This document shows positions 8,476-17,591 of a stretch of DNA of 64,000 bases, one piece after another. Source of the stretch: Anaerolineaceae bacterium (GTDB lineage Bacteria > Chloroflexota > Anaerolineae > Anaerolineales > Anaerolineaceae); assembly GCA_030653365.1 (NCBI GenBank), contig JAURZL010000018.1, forward strand, positions 1-64,000, in the 5' to 3' direction. Numbering within the stretch: the first letter of the stretch is position 1; the number at the start of each line of letters is the position of its first letter. Under the pieces are notes generated by a model. The model saw only the letters and a program-made list of their open reading frames with translations, did not search any database and was not told where the DNA came from. The position numbers and the translations under genes were made by a program.

Positions 8476-9573
8476 CTACAAATAATCTCTTAAACCGTTG
8501 TCGGTCAAAAATTTTACGATATTTTTAATTTCTTGGGCTTTTGTCCGATCACACACCAATATTACATTACCACTTTCAACGATCACCAAATTCTCTAAAC
8601 CAAGAGTGACAATCATACGATCGTCAGCCCGAGAGTATACCAGAGTATTTGTTGTATCAAAATTGATGTGATGTGCAGCCATATCGACGTTTCCATTTTG
8701 ATCAGTTTTCATTACATCAAATAATGATTCCCAACTGCCTACATCAAACCAACCTAAATTAGATACTGGCAATACAATCACATTTTCAGCATTTTCCATG
8801 ATGCCATAATCGATAGTTTGAGGGTTTATCTTTCCCCATGTGTGGATTAATTTTTCATGGAAATCTTCATCGCTAAACATTAATCGAATTTCTTCTAAGA
8901 TTTTGAATAGGTCTGGCATTTGTCTTTTAAATTCATTCAAAATTGTATCTACGTGCCAGATAAACATACCGGAATTCCAGTCATATCCCCCAGAGGAAAA
9001 CATTAAGGAGGCATTTTCCGGGTCTGGTTTTTCTATGAATTTAATTACTTTAAATGCCCACTTTTCATCAAAAGGTTTTACTGGCTCGCCTTTATGAATA
9101 TATCCATAACCTGTTGCTGCAAAAGTCGGTTGAATTCCCAGGGTAACCAGGTTTTTTTCCTTGGCAGCGAGATAACCAGATCTCAAAAAATTGTGAAATT
9201 CAGAAATATTCTTTATAAAGTGATCTGCAGTTAAGACACATAGGATCGCTTCAGAATCAATTTGTTTGATATAGGTAGCTGCATATCCAACAACAGACGC
9301 AGTTCCTTTTGGGAATGGTTCGATTAAAAAATTTTCTTTAGGAATTTTTGGTGTTTGAGTAGCTAACAATTCAGCTTGTTCTTCCACCGTAACAACAAAT
9401 ATTCTTTCGGGTGGCAATAAACCTTCAAGCCGATTTACTGAAATTTGGAACAGTGTTTCATCTCCAAAGATTTTAACCATTTGTTTTGGCGTTTTTTTTC
9501 TTGATAAAGGCCAAAGTCTGGTTCCACCCCCACCGGCCATGATAACAGCAAAATAATGGTCAAATTGATTCAT
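8476..9573 (-). CDS. manC: Mannose-1-phosphate guanylyltransferase
   Basis: A 365-residue nucleotidyltransferase that makes GDP-mannose from mannose-1-phosphate and GTP. The pyrophosphorylase signature IMAGGGGTRLWPLSRKKTPKQ is at residues 11-31 and FIEKPD lies mid-protein. LTADHFI and the GYDWNSGMFIW substrate motif are also present. The length matches the monofunctional enzyme; there is no C-terminal isomerase cupin as in bifunctional ManC/AlgA. Its ATG overlaps the dprA stop by four bases (ATGA), so translation is coupled. GDP-mannose would feed glycan or polyprenyl-phosphate mannose synthesis. Confidence 0.9.
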   Translation of the reverse strand: MNQFDHYFAVIMAGGGGTRLWPLSRKKTPKQMVKIFGDETLFQISVNRLEGLLPPERIFVVTVEEQAELLATQTPKIPKENFLIEPFPKGTASVVGYAATYIKQIDSEAILCVLTADHFIKNISEFHNFLRSGYLAAKEKNLVTLGIQPTFAATGYGYIHKGEPVKPFDEKWAFKVIKFIEKPDPENASLMFSSGGYDWNSGMFIWHVDTILNEFKRQMPDLFKILEEIRLMFSDEDFHEKLIHTWGKINPQTIDYGIMENAENVIVLPVSNLGWFDVGSWESLFDVMKTDQNGNVDMAAHHINFDTTNTLVYSRADDRMIVTLGLENLVIVESGNVILVCDRTKAQEIKNIVKFLTDNGLRDYL

Positions 9574-10676
9574 TGAATATATTCCCCTTTCTCTTCTCGA
9601 ATTATTATATATTTCATTCCCCCAACCTGTCTGGCGAATCCTTTCAACTCCATCATGGTCAAATAGGAAGATACTTGAGATATAGGTAATTCAGACAAAT
9701 TCGTAATTTCATCCACATGTAAAGGTTCATCTGAAAGAACCCGTAATATTTTTTCTTCGAATAAATCTATAGGATAAACTTTTCTAAAAGACTTTCGTTC
9801 TTGTATAAGTTCGACTTGTAGGTCTTGTAAAACCTCATGAATATCTACCAAAGGTTTGGCACCTTGTTGAATGAGTCTGTTTGTTCCCTTGCTTTGAACA
9901 TTATAAATACTCCCAGGAACTGAATAAACATTCCTGCCTTGATTAGCTGCAAATTCAGCTGTAATCAACGCTCCACTGGTTTGTCCAGCTTCAATCACCA
10001 AAGTAGCTCGGGAGAGTCCAGAGATAATGCGATTCCGAGGAGGAAAATTGTTGGCTTCAGGAGCAGTCCCTGGTGGGTAATCACTGATTACTGCTCCAGA
10101 GCAGGAGATTTGGTCTGCTAAATTTCTATGTTCTGATGGATAAATTCGATCCACTCCACTTCCTAACACAGCAATCGTTCTCCCACCAGTCTCAATTGCG
10201 ACTTTGTGTGCAATTCCATCTATTCCACGCGCTAGTCCGCTAACAATCGTGATTTTGTGATCAGACAAAACACGAGTAAACTCTTCTGTTACTTGTTTTC
10301 CATAATGAGTTACTTTTCTTGTTCCGACTATTGCCACAGCCCATTCATCTTCAAGACAAAGGTCTCCTTTTAAATAAAGGACAGGCGGTGGCTGGTCAAT
10401 CTCTTTTAGATATCTTGGATATTCAGAATCTTCTTTAATTAATACTTTAATTCCCAATGAATCAATTCGTTTCAAATAAAGATCGAGGTCGATATCTTTT
10501 CTAACTTGTGAGATTCTTTCACAAATCTTTTCAGGTAATCCAGTCTCTTTGAGTGCTGAAATTGGCGCATTCCAGGCTATTTCTAGACTCCCAAAGTAAT
10601 CTTTGAGTGCCTGAAATCTTACCGATCCAATTCCTTTAATGAGATTAAATCCAACCCAATAAGCTTTTGGATCCAT
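9570..10676 (-). CDS. dprA: DNA-processing protein DprA
   Basis: A 368-residue DprA (Smf) protein, which binds incoming single-stranded DNA and loads RecA during transformation. An N-terminal helix-hairpin-helix/SAM-like region (1-75) precedes the Rossmann-like domain with the markers VGTRKVTHYG, IVSGLARGIDGIAH, VLGSGVDRIYP, FPPRNRIISGLS, GALITAEFA and YSVPGSI. A C-terminal winged-helix region (about 300-365) is visible. It lies directly after rimM, where many bacteria carry trmD, and overlaps manC by ATGA. No other competence genes occur in the window, so a role in uptake is not established here. Confidence 0.95.
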   Translation of the reverse strand: MDPKAYWVGFNLIKGIGSVRFQALKDYFGSLEIAWNAPISALKETGLPEKICERISQVRKDIDLDLYLKRIDSLGIKVLIKEDSEYPRYLKEIDQPPPVLYLKGDLCLEDEWAVAIVGTRKVTHYGKQVTEEFTRVLSDHKITIVSGLARGIDGIAHKVAIETGGRTIAVLGSGVDRIYPSEHRNLADQISCSGAVISDYPPGTAPEANNFPPRNRIISGLSRATLVIEAGQTSGALITAEFAANQGRNVYSVPGSIYNVQSKGTNRLIQQGAKPLVDIHEVLQDLQVELIQERKSFRKVYPIDLFEEKILRVLSDEPLHVDEITNLSELPISQVSSYLTMMELKGFARQVGGMKYIIIREEKGEYIQ

Positions 10677-10678
10677 TC

Positions 10679-11251
10679 TTAATCCTGATTGTAGTATTCC
10701 AATGGTTTGACAACCATCACTCGATTTTCGATATCAATTTTTTCAATAAGATTTAACAATGCAGGGTATAAAATTTCTTTTTGATCTTCATTTTTTATTA
10801 AATAAACATCATTGGCACCTGTTTCAAGAATTTCTTGAATTTCCCCAATCTTGTTATCTTGGTTATCAAAAACCTGAACACCAATAAGTTGATGATGATA
10901 ATATTCCCCTTCTGGTAATTTTGGTAATTCCGTCGCATCAACAAAAACAAAATCGCTTTTGAACCGCTCCACCTGGTCAATTTGATCAAATTCTTTGAAA
11001 TGGAAAATCAACCCACGTGAATGTTCTTTCACTGAGTTGATATGGGCAGGAATATGTTCATCACCAATAAATACTTTTCTTCCAACCTTTAATCGTTCTG
11101 GAAAATCAGTAATAATATAAAAGACAATACCACCATCTAAACCGTGTGGTTTTCCTAACCTACCAATACTCAAATAGAAAGGCTCGCCTTTATTGGGCGA
11201 GCCTGCGCCATATAAATCAGGTTCAGACGTGCCCCGATGAATTCTTTTCAT
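10679..11251 (-). CDS. rimM: Ribosome maturation factor RimM
   Basis: A 190-residue RimM that assists 30S subunit (16S 3' domain) assembly with ribosomal protein S19. The N-terminal barrel starts SIGRLGKPHGLDGGI near residue 28 and the C-terminal PRC-barrel contains YHHQLIGVQVFDN and GANDVYLI, then EILYPAL. About 25 extra residues precede the conserved start, so the true start may be slightly downstream, but the ATG at 11251 overlaps the khpA stop (ATGA), which supports it through translational coupling. The gene ends two bases before dprA. Confidence 0.94.
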   Translation of the reverse strand: MKRIHRGTSEPDLYGAGSPNKGEPFYLSIGRLGKPHGLDGGIVFYIITDFPERLKVGRKVFIGDEHIPAHINSVKEHSRGLIFHFKEFDQIDQVERFKSDFVFVDATELPKLPEGEYYHHQLIGVQVFDNQDNKIGEIQEILETGANDVYLIKNEDQKEILYPALLNLIEKIDIENRVMVVKPLEYYNQD

Positions 11252-11484
11252 CGAGGTTCAACCACATCCAAAGTAGCTTGTTTTCCTTCTCGGGCAGATG
11301 CAACCCGAAGTAATACTCTTATAGAATTGGCTACACGCCCACCTTTTCCAATGACTCTTCCCATATCTTCTTTTGCGACCCTTAATTCTATTCTTGTTTT
11401 GCTTCCACCACGATCACATAGAACTTCAACTTGTGATGGATCATCTACTAAAGATCTGGCTATATATTCAATTAAATCTTTCAC
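11248..11484 (-). CDS. khpA: KH-domain RNA-binding protein KhpA
   Basis: A 78-residue single-KH-domain protein of the YlqC/KhpA family. The GxxG loop is GKGG in GRVIGKGGRVANSIRVLL. It starts at GTG 11484 with AAGGAAG upstream. KhpA proteins pair with KhpB/Jag and bind RNA, affecting cell elongation and sRNA function in Gram-positive bacteria; the partner is not in this window. Its position between rpsP and rimM is the classic bacterial gene order. Confidence 0.93.
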   Translation of the reverse strand: MKDLIEYIARSLVDDPSQVEVLCDRGGSKTRIELRVAKEDMGRVIGKGGRVANSIRVLLRVASAREGKQATLDVVEPR

Positions 11485-11541
11485 GGCCGCTTCCTTTCAA
11501 AAAGCTAGTTCAAATGACTTCGCTTAGTAAGTTATTTCAGA

Positions 11542-11886
11542 TCAAGCCGGGTTTGTTTTTTGAGTAGATGTATGTTTGGCATAAACTATTTCTGCTTCAG
11601 CCATTAATACTTCTAATGTTTCACCCTTTTTCAATCGTTCAAATCTCTCAACCAAACCAACAGTTTTGAAAATTTGACTTACAGAGTCACTCGGTTGAGC
11701 GCCTTTACTCATCCAATCAAAAACTCGATCTTCTTTTAAGCTTATCGTTGCCGGTTCTGTTCTTGGATTATAGAAACCTAAAATCTCTAAGAAACGACCA
11801 TCTCTTGGGCTCTCTTTATCTGCCGCTATAATACGATATGTTGGTTGACCTTTTAATCCTTGTCTTCGTAATCGAATCCTTACCAT
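11542..11886 (-). CDS. rpsP: 30S ribosomal protein S16
   Basis: A 114-residue S16. The N-terminus MVRIRLRRQGLKGQPTYRI is diagnostic, followed by ADKESPRDGRFLEILGFYNP. The C-terminal 30 residues (VLMAEAEIVYAKHTSTQK region) extend past the short form, as in many non-proteobacteria. It lies between ffh (113-bp gap upstream) and khpA. Confidence 0.97.
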   Translation of the reverse strand: MVRIRLRRQGLKGQPTYRIIAADKESPRDGRFLEILGFYNPRTEPATISLKEDRVFDWMSKGAQPSDSVSQIFKTVGLVERFERLKKGETLEVLMAEAEIVYAKHTSTQKTNPA

Positions 11887-11999
11887 CGATTTTTTCTCCT
11901 GTCTAATTTAGATTATTTTTTTTTGATAATCTGGTCTCAAATTTGATTCTGAGAGGAAACGTTGAAGGGGACGTTTTTAGAATCACATTTTTAAACAGA

Positions 12000-13322
12000 C
12001 TAACCGAATAAACGAGGTAATCCACGCCCTCCGGATTTTTGAAATGTTTTCATAAGTTTCTTTATATCACGATATTGCTTAATTAAGCGATTTACATCCT
12101 GTACCTGAGTACCAGACCCCGAAGCTATTCTTCTACGTCGTGACGCATTAAGTATATCCGGATATCGTCTTTCTTGAAATGTCATTGAGTTAATGATTGC
12201 TTCAGTTTGTTTTAGTTGTTTTTCTGCATCTTTTGGATTGACTGATCGTGCCATTTGCCCCATGTTTCCCGGCATCATTTCCAAAATTGATGATATTGAA
12301 CCCATTTTTTTAATCTGTTTTAGTTGTTGGAAAAAATCATCCAATGAAAATTCTCCACTCATCATTTTTTGAGCTTGTTGTTGGGCATCTTTTTGATCAA
12401 AGGCAAGTTCAGCCTTTTCAATTAACCCGATAACATCTCCCATTCCCAGGATACGAGAAGAAAGACGCCCTGGATCAAAGGATTCCATTGCATCAATACC
12501 TTCACCCGTGCTCAGGAATTTGATCGGTACTCCGGTTACACTTCTAATAGAAATGGCAGCACCACCTCTGGCATCACCATCAATTTTTGTTAAAACAAGG
12601 CCTGTTATTGAGACAGTATCTCGAAAACCTTCTGCAATATGTAAGGCTTCCTGTCCAATCATGGAGTCGACAACCAGTAATATTTCAACGGTTCTCACAC
12701 GTGTTTGTATCGCTCGTAACTCTTCCATCAATTCTTGATCTAATTGAGAGCGACCCGCTGTATCTATTATAACAACAGTAAAGCCACCTTTTCGAGCATA
12801 ATCAAAAGCATGTTGACTGACTTCTGGGGGTTTCCTTCCATCTTCCGTAAAAACAGGAACATCAATTCTTTCACCTAGTGTCTGCAATTGTTTTATTGCT
12901 GCTGGGCGATAAGGATCTGCTGCGACCAACAAAACACGTTCGCCTTGTGATCTTAATTTTTTTGCTAATTTTGCTGAAGCTGTTGTTTTTCCTGACCCTT
13001 GTAAGCCGACCATTATAATGACGTATGGCTTTTCTCCGGTCAAATTAATTTTTGACGGTTCACCTAGTGTTTTAATTAATTCTTCATTAACAATCTTGAT
13101 AACCTGCTGACCAGGATTTAATGCTTTGGATACCTCATGACCGATTGCCCGTTCTCGAATTTGACTGACAAATTTTTTGGCTACGCTAAAATGAACATCT
13201 GCTTCCAATAAAGCCAGACGCACTTCACGTAACACTTCATCAACATCAGCCTCAGAAAGTTTCCCTCGCCGACGAAGTTCTTTAAATATTCCGTCTAATC
13301 TTCCAGTTAAATTTTCAAACAT
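12000..13322 (-). CDS. ffh: Signal recognition particle protein Ffh
   Basis: A 440-residue SRP54 GTPase that targets nascent membrane proteins. The N domain covers residues 1-95. The G domain has GLQGSGKTT (106-114), DTAGRSQLD, and TKIDGDARGGA. The Met-rich M domain begins near 300 and contains the SRP-RNA-binding RRRRIASGSG. Its ATG starts just 49 bp downstream of a readable TTGACC-N17-TAAAAT promoter. It leads the unit running down to topA. Confidence 0.97.
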   Translation of the reverse strand: MFENLTGRLDGIFKELRRRGKLSEADVDEVLREVRLALLEADVHFSVAKKFVSQIRERAIGHEVSKALNPGQQVIKIVNEELIKTLGEPSKINLTGEKPYVIIMVGLQGSGKTTASAKLAKKLRSQGERVLLVAADPYRPAAIKQLQTLGERIDVPVFTEDGRKPPEVSQHAFDYARKGGFTVVIIDTAGRSQLDQELMEELRAIQTRVRTVEILLVVDSMIGQEALHIAEGFRDTVSITGLVLTKIDGDARGGAAISIRSVTGVPIKFLSTGEGIDAMESFDPGRLSSRILGMGDVIGLIEKAELAFDQKDAQQQAQKMMSGEFSLDDFFQQLKQIKKMGSISSILEMMPGNMGQMARSVNPKDAEKQLKQTEAIINSMTFQERRYPDILNASRRRRIASGSGTQVQDVNRLIKQYRDIKKLMKTFQKSGGRGLPRLFG

Positions 13323-13370
13323 ACCAAAAATGCAATTTTTCTTATTATCAATCTTTGAACAGCGTGCAAG

Positions 13371-13399
13371 ATTTTAGCTTGTTCCTTAATTTTGGTCAA
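13371..13399 (-). promoter_or_regulatory. Promoter of the ffh-rpsP-khpA-rimM unit
   Basis: On the minus strand TTGACC (13399-13394) is followed after exactly 17 bases by TAAAAT (13376-13371), 49 bp before the ffh ATG. It is a close match to a housekeeping sigma-70/A promoter. Confidence 0.7.
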
Positions 13400-13469
13400 G
13401 GAATTCTATCATAGGTTCATAACACGATGGGATTGTATCGAATTTATCTGAATGAAATTCGTATCTTTT

Positions 13470-13502
13470 CATCATTGCGGTCAATGTGTTTATGGTGGTG
13501 GT
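13470..13502 (+). repeat. Dispersed palindromic repeat, copy 2a (left half)
   Basis: CATCATTGCGGTCAATGTG followed by TTTATGGTGGTGGT matches the left arm of the repeat family, but no matching right arm follows at once. It is either a decayed copy or the left part of one element split from the right part at 13634-13697. The 402-bp gap between ffh and degV otherwise holds the ffh promoter and AT-rich sequence. Confidence 0.5.
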
Positions 13503-13633
13503 CCTAATAATCGAAATAAATTAATTTCCGGAACTATTAAGCCTTTATCGTGTTATTCTTGTAGGTAAACTAAAGAAAATAATTTATTTTTTTCAAAAAA
13601 ACAAAAAGAATAATAGGATCATTTCAATAATTA

Positions 13634-13697
13634 ATGGCCAGTGTGTTTAGGGGGTAAAACTGCCAAAAACACATGCAAGCCCCGGATTAATGAGATG
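13634..13697 (+). repeat. Dispersed palindromic repeat, copy 2b
   Basis: Contains GTGTGTTTAGGGGG, a TAAAACT loop and TGCCAAAAACACA, then CCCCGGATTAATGAGATG, the family right end. The left outer arm is degenerate. It ends 27 bp before the degV start codon, so it lies in the likely 5' leader of degV. Confidence 0.65.
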
Positions 13698-13724
13698 AAA
13701 TAAAAAATTAAAAATGGAGAAATC

Positions 13725-14582
13725 ATGTCAAAAGTAGCAATAGTCACAGATAGCACAGCTTACATTCCGAAAGAATTACAGTCTGAATTCAAACTTCATA
13801 TTGCACCACTGCAATTAATTTGGGGTGAAGAGCAATTCCGAGATGGTGTAGATATTCAACCAGTTCAATTTTATGAGAAGCTACAACATGCTGAAATTAT
13901 GCCTACGACCTCACAAGCAACCCCGGGAGCATTCAAAGAAATCTATAAAGAATTATCCAGCCAGGGTTTTGATATTTTTTCAATTCATATCTCTACCAAA
14001 TTATCAGGAACGATTGATTCAGCAGAGCAGGCTAAAGCAATGTTAGAGTTGGAAAACATTGAAATTTTTGATTCGGAAACAGCAGGAATGGCATTGGGAT
14101 TTCAAGTTTTGGCTGTTGCACGGGCAGTTGCAAATGGCGCTTCCTTAAAGGATTGTGTGAAAATTGCAGAGAAAGCCCGCGGAAAAACAGGCGTTCTTTT
14201 TGCCGTGAGTACGCTCGAGTTTTTACATCGCGGCGGTAGAATCAGCGGTTCGCAAGCATTTTTAGGAACAATGCTCAAACTCAAACCAATTCTTGAAGTC
14301 AGAGATGGCAAACTCGAAGCTGCAGGAAAAGTTCGCACAATGAATAAGGCTACAGATAAAGTACTCGAAATTATGAAATCAAAAATTGGTAATCAAACGC
14401 CCATCAGGATTGCCATTCAACATGCTAATGCCTTAGAAGAAGCTAAAAAATTCTTAGTTAAAGTCAATGGTGCATTTCCACAAGGTGATATTGTAGAAGC
14501 GGTAATTGCTGATGTTAGCCCAGTAATAGGTACGCATACCGGACCAGGAGTTGTTGGAGTTGCCTATATGGCAGGAATGTAG
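13725..14582 (+). CDS. DegV family fatty-acid-binding protein
   Basis: A 285-residue DegV protein (FakB-like). It starts SKVAIVTDSTAYIPKEL, with the conserved MPTTSQATPGAF at about 61-72, SIHISTKLSGT and the lipid-pocket region FLHRGGRISGSQAFLGTMLKLKPIL. FakB proteins present fatty acids to the FakA kinase for phospholipid synthesis; no fakA lies nearby. The gene is preceded by a repeat element and closed by a strong terminator, so it is probably monocistronic. Confidence 0.93.
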   Translation: MSKVAIVTDSTAYIPKELQSEFKLHIAPLQLIWGEEQFRDGVDIQPVQFYEKLQHAEIMPTTSQATPGAFKEIYKELSSQGFDIFSIHISTKLSGTIDSAEQAKAMLELENIEIFDSETAGMALGFQVLAVARAVANGASLKDCVKIAEKARGKTGVLFAVSTLEFLHRGGRISGSQAFLGTMLKLKPILEVRDGKLEAAGKVRTMNKATDKVLEIMKSKIGNQTPIRIAIQHANALEEAKKFLVKVNGAFPQGDIVEAVIADVSPVIGTHTGPGVVGVAYMAGM

Positions 14583-14590
14583 TTGGTAAA

Positions 14591-14613
14591 GCCTCCTTCG
14601 GGAGGTTTTTTTT
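14591..14613 (+). terminator. Intrinsic terminator after degV
   Basis: CCTCC at 14592-14596 and GGAGG at 14601-14605 form a stem around a TTCG tetraloop, followed by a run of eight or more T. This is a textbook rho-independent terminator. Confidence 0.92.
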
Positions 14614-14730
14614 TGATGATTATCCTTGCTTATACTGACAGAGATCACAAGTATTCCTAAAAAGATGTAGTTCTTTTTTATTTCCGATAAAATGAAATTA
14701 TCAACTTTTTTAATTAAAGAGGGAATAATT

Positions 14731-16050
14731 ATGAAGAATTATGAGGATCTTGGAATTCAAATACCTGAAATCCTATTGCCAGTTGAAGGTATTGATTTGC
14801 AAAAATGGTCAGTAATTGCCTGTGATCAATACACATCTCAACCAGATTATTGGAAAGATGTGGAAAATTTTGTTGGAGAATCACCTTCAACATTGAATCT
14901 GGTTCTTCCTGAAGTATATCTTGAACAAGATGATGAAGTCTTGCGCATTGAGAAAACTAAAAATATGATGGAAAATTACCTTCAAAATGAGGTTTTTTGG
15001 ACATATGAAGGTTTAATTTTGGTTGAACGGTGCGTTGCAGGAAAGACCCGATACGGTCTCATGTTAGCCCTGGATTTAGAGAAATATGATTTTTCAAAAG
15101 GCTCCCAATCACTAATACGCGCTACAGAAGGGACGATCATTGAAAGACTTCCACCTCGAATTCGTATTCGTGAGGGAGCAAAAATCGAATTTCCTCATAT
15201 TCTAGTATTGATTGATGATCCAAATAAAACAGTTATTGAACCCTTAGTAACACAGCGCCCCCTTTTACAAAAATTATATGATTTTGAATTGATGAAGAAT
15301 AGCGGGCATTTATGTGGGTATGCGATTAATCAAGAAGAAAAACTCAATAATATAATTAATTCACTCAAAAATTTTGCTGACCCGGATCATTTCAAAAATC
15401 ATTATGGAATCGATGATAATTTTGGAGTGCTTCTATTTGCGATGGGAGATGGGAATCATTCATTGGCCACAGCAAAATCAATATGGGAGCGTCTAAAACC
15501 TGAAGTCGGATTAAATCACCCGGCAAGATTCGCATTGGTTGAGGTTGAAAACATCCACGATTCTGGACTAGATTTTGAACCAATCCATAGAGTTTTATTT
15601 AACATAAATGAAAAAATTACTAATAAGATAAGTTTATTCTGGAACAATCAAGTAAAAATACAAAATTATGCAAACGCACAACAAATGATTCAAGAAGTAG
15701 ATCAACAATCAGGGCAAGTACACAAATTTGGATTGATTTATGATTTTACTTATTCTGTGGTGGAAGTTCAGAACCCATCTGCTAATTTACCCGTTGGTAC
15801 CCTCCAGTCATTCCTGGATTCAATCATCAGTGATGGTTGTGCAGAAAGAATTGACTATATTCACGGCGCTGAAATAACATGCATATTGGGATCTAAACCG
15901 GGAAATTGTAGCTTTTACTTGCCAGCCATGCAAAAAAATCAATTATTCAAGACAGTAATTCTGGATGGCGCTTTACCAAGAAAAACTTTTTCCATGGGCG
16001 AAGCTTATGAAAAGAGATTCTATTTGGAAGGGCGAAAGATTACTGAATAA
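14731..16050 (+). CDS. DUF1015 family protein
   Basis: A 439-residue member of DUF1015, a family of unknown biochemical function found in many anaerobes and often near serine/phosphoglycerate genes. Conserved blocks visible are WSVIACDQYTSQPDYW near residue 27, RIRIREGAKIEFPHILVLIDD, and LLFAMGDGNHSLATAKSIWE with the DGNHS motif that marks the family. The ATG at 14731 has AGAGGGA seven bases upstream and is preferred to the in-frame ATG at 14692. A small unknown gene follows. Family assignment is firm; function is not known. Confidence 0.85.
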   Translation: MKNYEDLGIQIPEILLPVEGIDLQKWSVIACDQYTSQPDYWKDVENFVGESPSTLNLVLPEVYLEQDDEVLRIEKTKNMMENYLQNEVFWTYEGLILVERCVAGKTRYGLMLALDLEKYDFSKGSQSLIRATEGTIIERLPPRIRIREGAKIEFPHILVLIDDPNKTVIEPLVTQRPLLQKLYDFELMKNSGHLCGYAINQEEKLNNIINSLKNFADPDHFKNHYGIDDNFGVLLFAMGDGNHSLATAKSIWERLKPEVGLNHPARFALVEVENIHDSGLDFEPIHRVLFNINEKITNKISLFWNNQVKIQNYANAQQMIQEVDQQSGQVHKFGLIYDFTYSVVEVQNPSANLPVGTLQSFLDSIISDGCAERIDYIHGAEITCILGSKPGNCSFYLPAMQKNQLFKTVILDGALPRKTFSMGEAYEKRFYLEGRKITE

Positions 16051-16133
16051 AGTTCTTGTTCGGGATGCTTTCCACTTTAGACATCACGTTTGCCTGGATT
16101 TCCAAACATAGAGGACATATAATAGAGGGTAAT

Positions 16134-16475
16134 ATGTTTACATCATCTATGAAAAATTTTGATAATCCTCTGCCACCAAAAGAAGTTCATTTTTTAAATT
16201 TAAAAGTTGAGCCATGGGAAGATAATGCACGATTAAAGATTTTTGTAAAAATTTCTCAGTTTTCAACCCCACCAAATTTGAGTTTCTTTATTAAAGATAA
16301 GAATGATTTATTGATGTCTGAAGTAACTTTAATAGAAAATATCGAAACTGATTTTGTTTTCACCATGCATTTAAAAAATTATTCTGATCAAAAAGAATTA
16401 TTCATTTTTGGAGAGATATTTTATGATGATGAAATTGGAGTTGTGGATAAAATTTCATCATCATTCTCCGTCTAA
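16134..16475 (+). CDS. Small uncharacterised protein
   Basis: I do not recognise this 113-residue protein. The ATG at 16134 has GAGGGT immediately upstream, which favours it over the longer in-frame start at 16056. The sequence reads as alternating beta strands (VHFLNLKVEPW, LKIFVKISQF, LSFFIKD, FVFTMHLKNY, ELFIFGEIFYDD) with no signal peptide or membrane segment, suggesting a small cytosolic beta-sandwich. It lies between the DUF1015 gene and an M23 lipoprotein gene on the same strand with a 12-bp gap to the latter. Confidence 0.6.
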   Translation: MFTSSMKNFDNPLPPKEVHFLNLKVEPWEDNARLKIFVKISQFSTPPNLSFFIKDKNDLLMSEVTLIENIETDFVFTMHLKNYSDQKELFIFGEIFYDDEIGVVDKISSSFSV

Positions 16476-16487
16476 CTACTATATCTC

Positions 16488-17420
16488 ATGAAAAAAAACA
16501 GCTTATTTTTTTTAATTTTCGGATTTTTCGGAATAATACTGGTTGGTTGCACAACAGAAAACCAAATTAACAGTTCATCACCTATACCGAATAACAATGC
16601 TGAAATATATGATATGAAGAACACCCCGATTTTTCAAATTACAAATCCAGTTGTTGCCGACAAACCAACAATTAAATATCCTGAAGAAAATCATAAACCC
16701 TTATTACAATTTACTGAACCTATCTCTTCTACATCCATCCCATCTATAACAGAAATTTCTTCGCCTTTGAAGGGGATTGAATTAGAAGAATTATATGAAA
16801 TCATCTCAAATCCATTTGATTATAAAGGTCCTGGAAGAGATGATGGTCATCATGGAACCGATTTTTCTTTTTATCGATACAAATCATTTGAAAAAATTGA
16901 GAATCTTCCAATTCAATCGATGTTTGCAGGCACAGTTAGTTCTGTGATTGAAAACCGTCCTCCCTATGGAAATCAAATCATTATTGAAACTGCTCTTTCT
17001 AAATTACCACAATTTATTCAAACATATCTCTTCTCCTCAGTCCCTGAAACAGATCTTCCTTATATCACGAATCTTAATTGTCCGGATATGGCTCAATTGG
17101 GTAACTTTGGAGACCAAGAGGATTATTCTCTATATGTTCTATATGCTCATTTAATTGAACCATCAGGAAAAAATGTTTCTGAAATGATCCAAAACGGTGA
17201 AGAAATTGGCAAGGTCGGAAATACAGGTTCATCGGGAAACCCTCACCTTCATTTAGAGTTTAGGCTGGGTCGATCTGGATATAAATTTCCAGAAATGGCT
17301 CATTATGAAAATTCTGCTACTTTTGATGAAATTAAGAATTATTGCCTTTGGCGTGTATCTGGATACTTTTTCCCAATAAACTCATTGGATTTCATAAATT
17401 TTTATTTACAAAACCGTTAA
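16488..17420 (+). CDS. M23-family peptidase lipoprotein
   Basis: A 310-residue exported protein. The N-terminus MKKNSLFFLIFGFFGIILVGC ends in a lipobox (LVGC), so it should be a lipoprotein anchored on the outer face of the membrane. After a Ser/Pro/Thr linker, the LytM/M23 fold shows HHGTDFSF (metal ligands H and D) near residue 123 and the terminal HLHLEFRLGR near 255. GEEIGKVGNTGSSGNP precedes the HxH. M23 enzymes cut peptidoglycan cross-links or act as inactive regulators; the ligand set looks complete here. A second M23 gene lies 2 kb downstream. Confidence 0.85.
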   Translation: MKKNSLFFLIFGFFGIILVGCTTENQINSSSPIPNNNAEIYDMKNTPIFQITNPVVADKPTIKYPEENHKPLLQFTEPISSTSIPSITEISSPLKGIELEELYEIISNPFDYKGPGRDDGHHGTDFSFYRYKSFEKIENLPIQSMFAGTVSSVIENRPPYGNQIIIETALSKLPQFIQTYLFSSVPETDLPYITNLNCPDMAQLGNFGDQEDYSLYVLYAHLIEPSGKNVSEMIQNGEEIGKVGNTGSSGNPHLHLEFRLGRSGYKFPEMAHYENSATFDEIKNYCLWRVSGYFFPINSLDFINFYLQNR

Positions 17421-17483
17421 CTACGAAATTTGACGAACATAATTTTTAAATGCTACAATCAGAAGGAATTTGTAACTTTTCTT

Positions 17484-17553
17484 CATCGCGGTTAGCGTGT
17501 ATTTGGTGGATATTACCACCAGAAACACCTGTTATCCCCGATTTATTGAGATG
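17484..17553 (+). repeat. Dispersed palindromic repeat, copy 3
   Basis: Seventy base pairs from CATCGCGGTTAGCGTG to TTTATTGAGATG. The central stem is GTATTTGGTGG / CCACCAGAAACAC around ATATTA. The right half TTATCCCCGATTTATTGAGATG is very close to copies 2b and 7. It lies in the 171-bp gap between the M23 gene and the beta-propeller gene. Confidence 0.8.
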
Positions 17554-17591
17554 AAATGAGAATTATAAGAATTCATAATTAGCAGTTTGTT

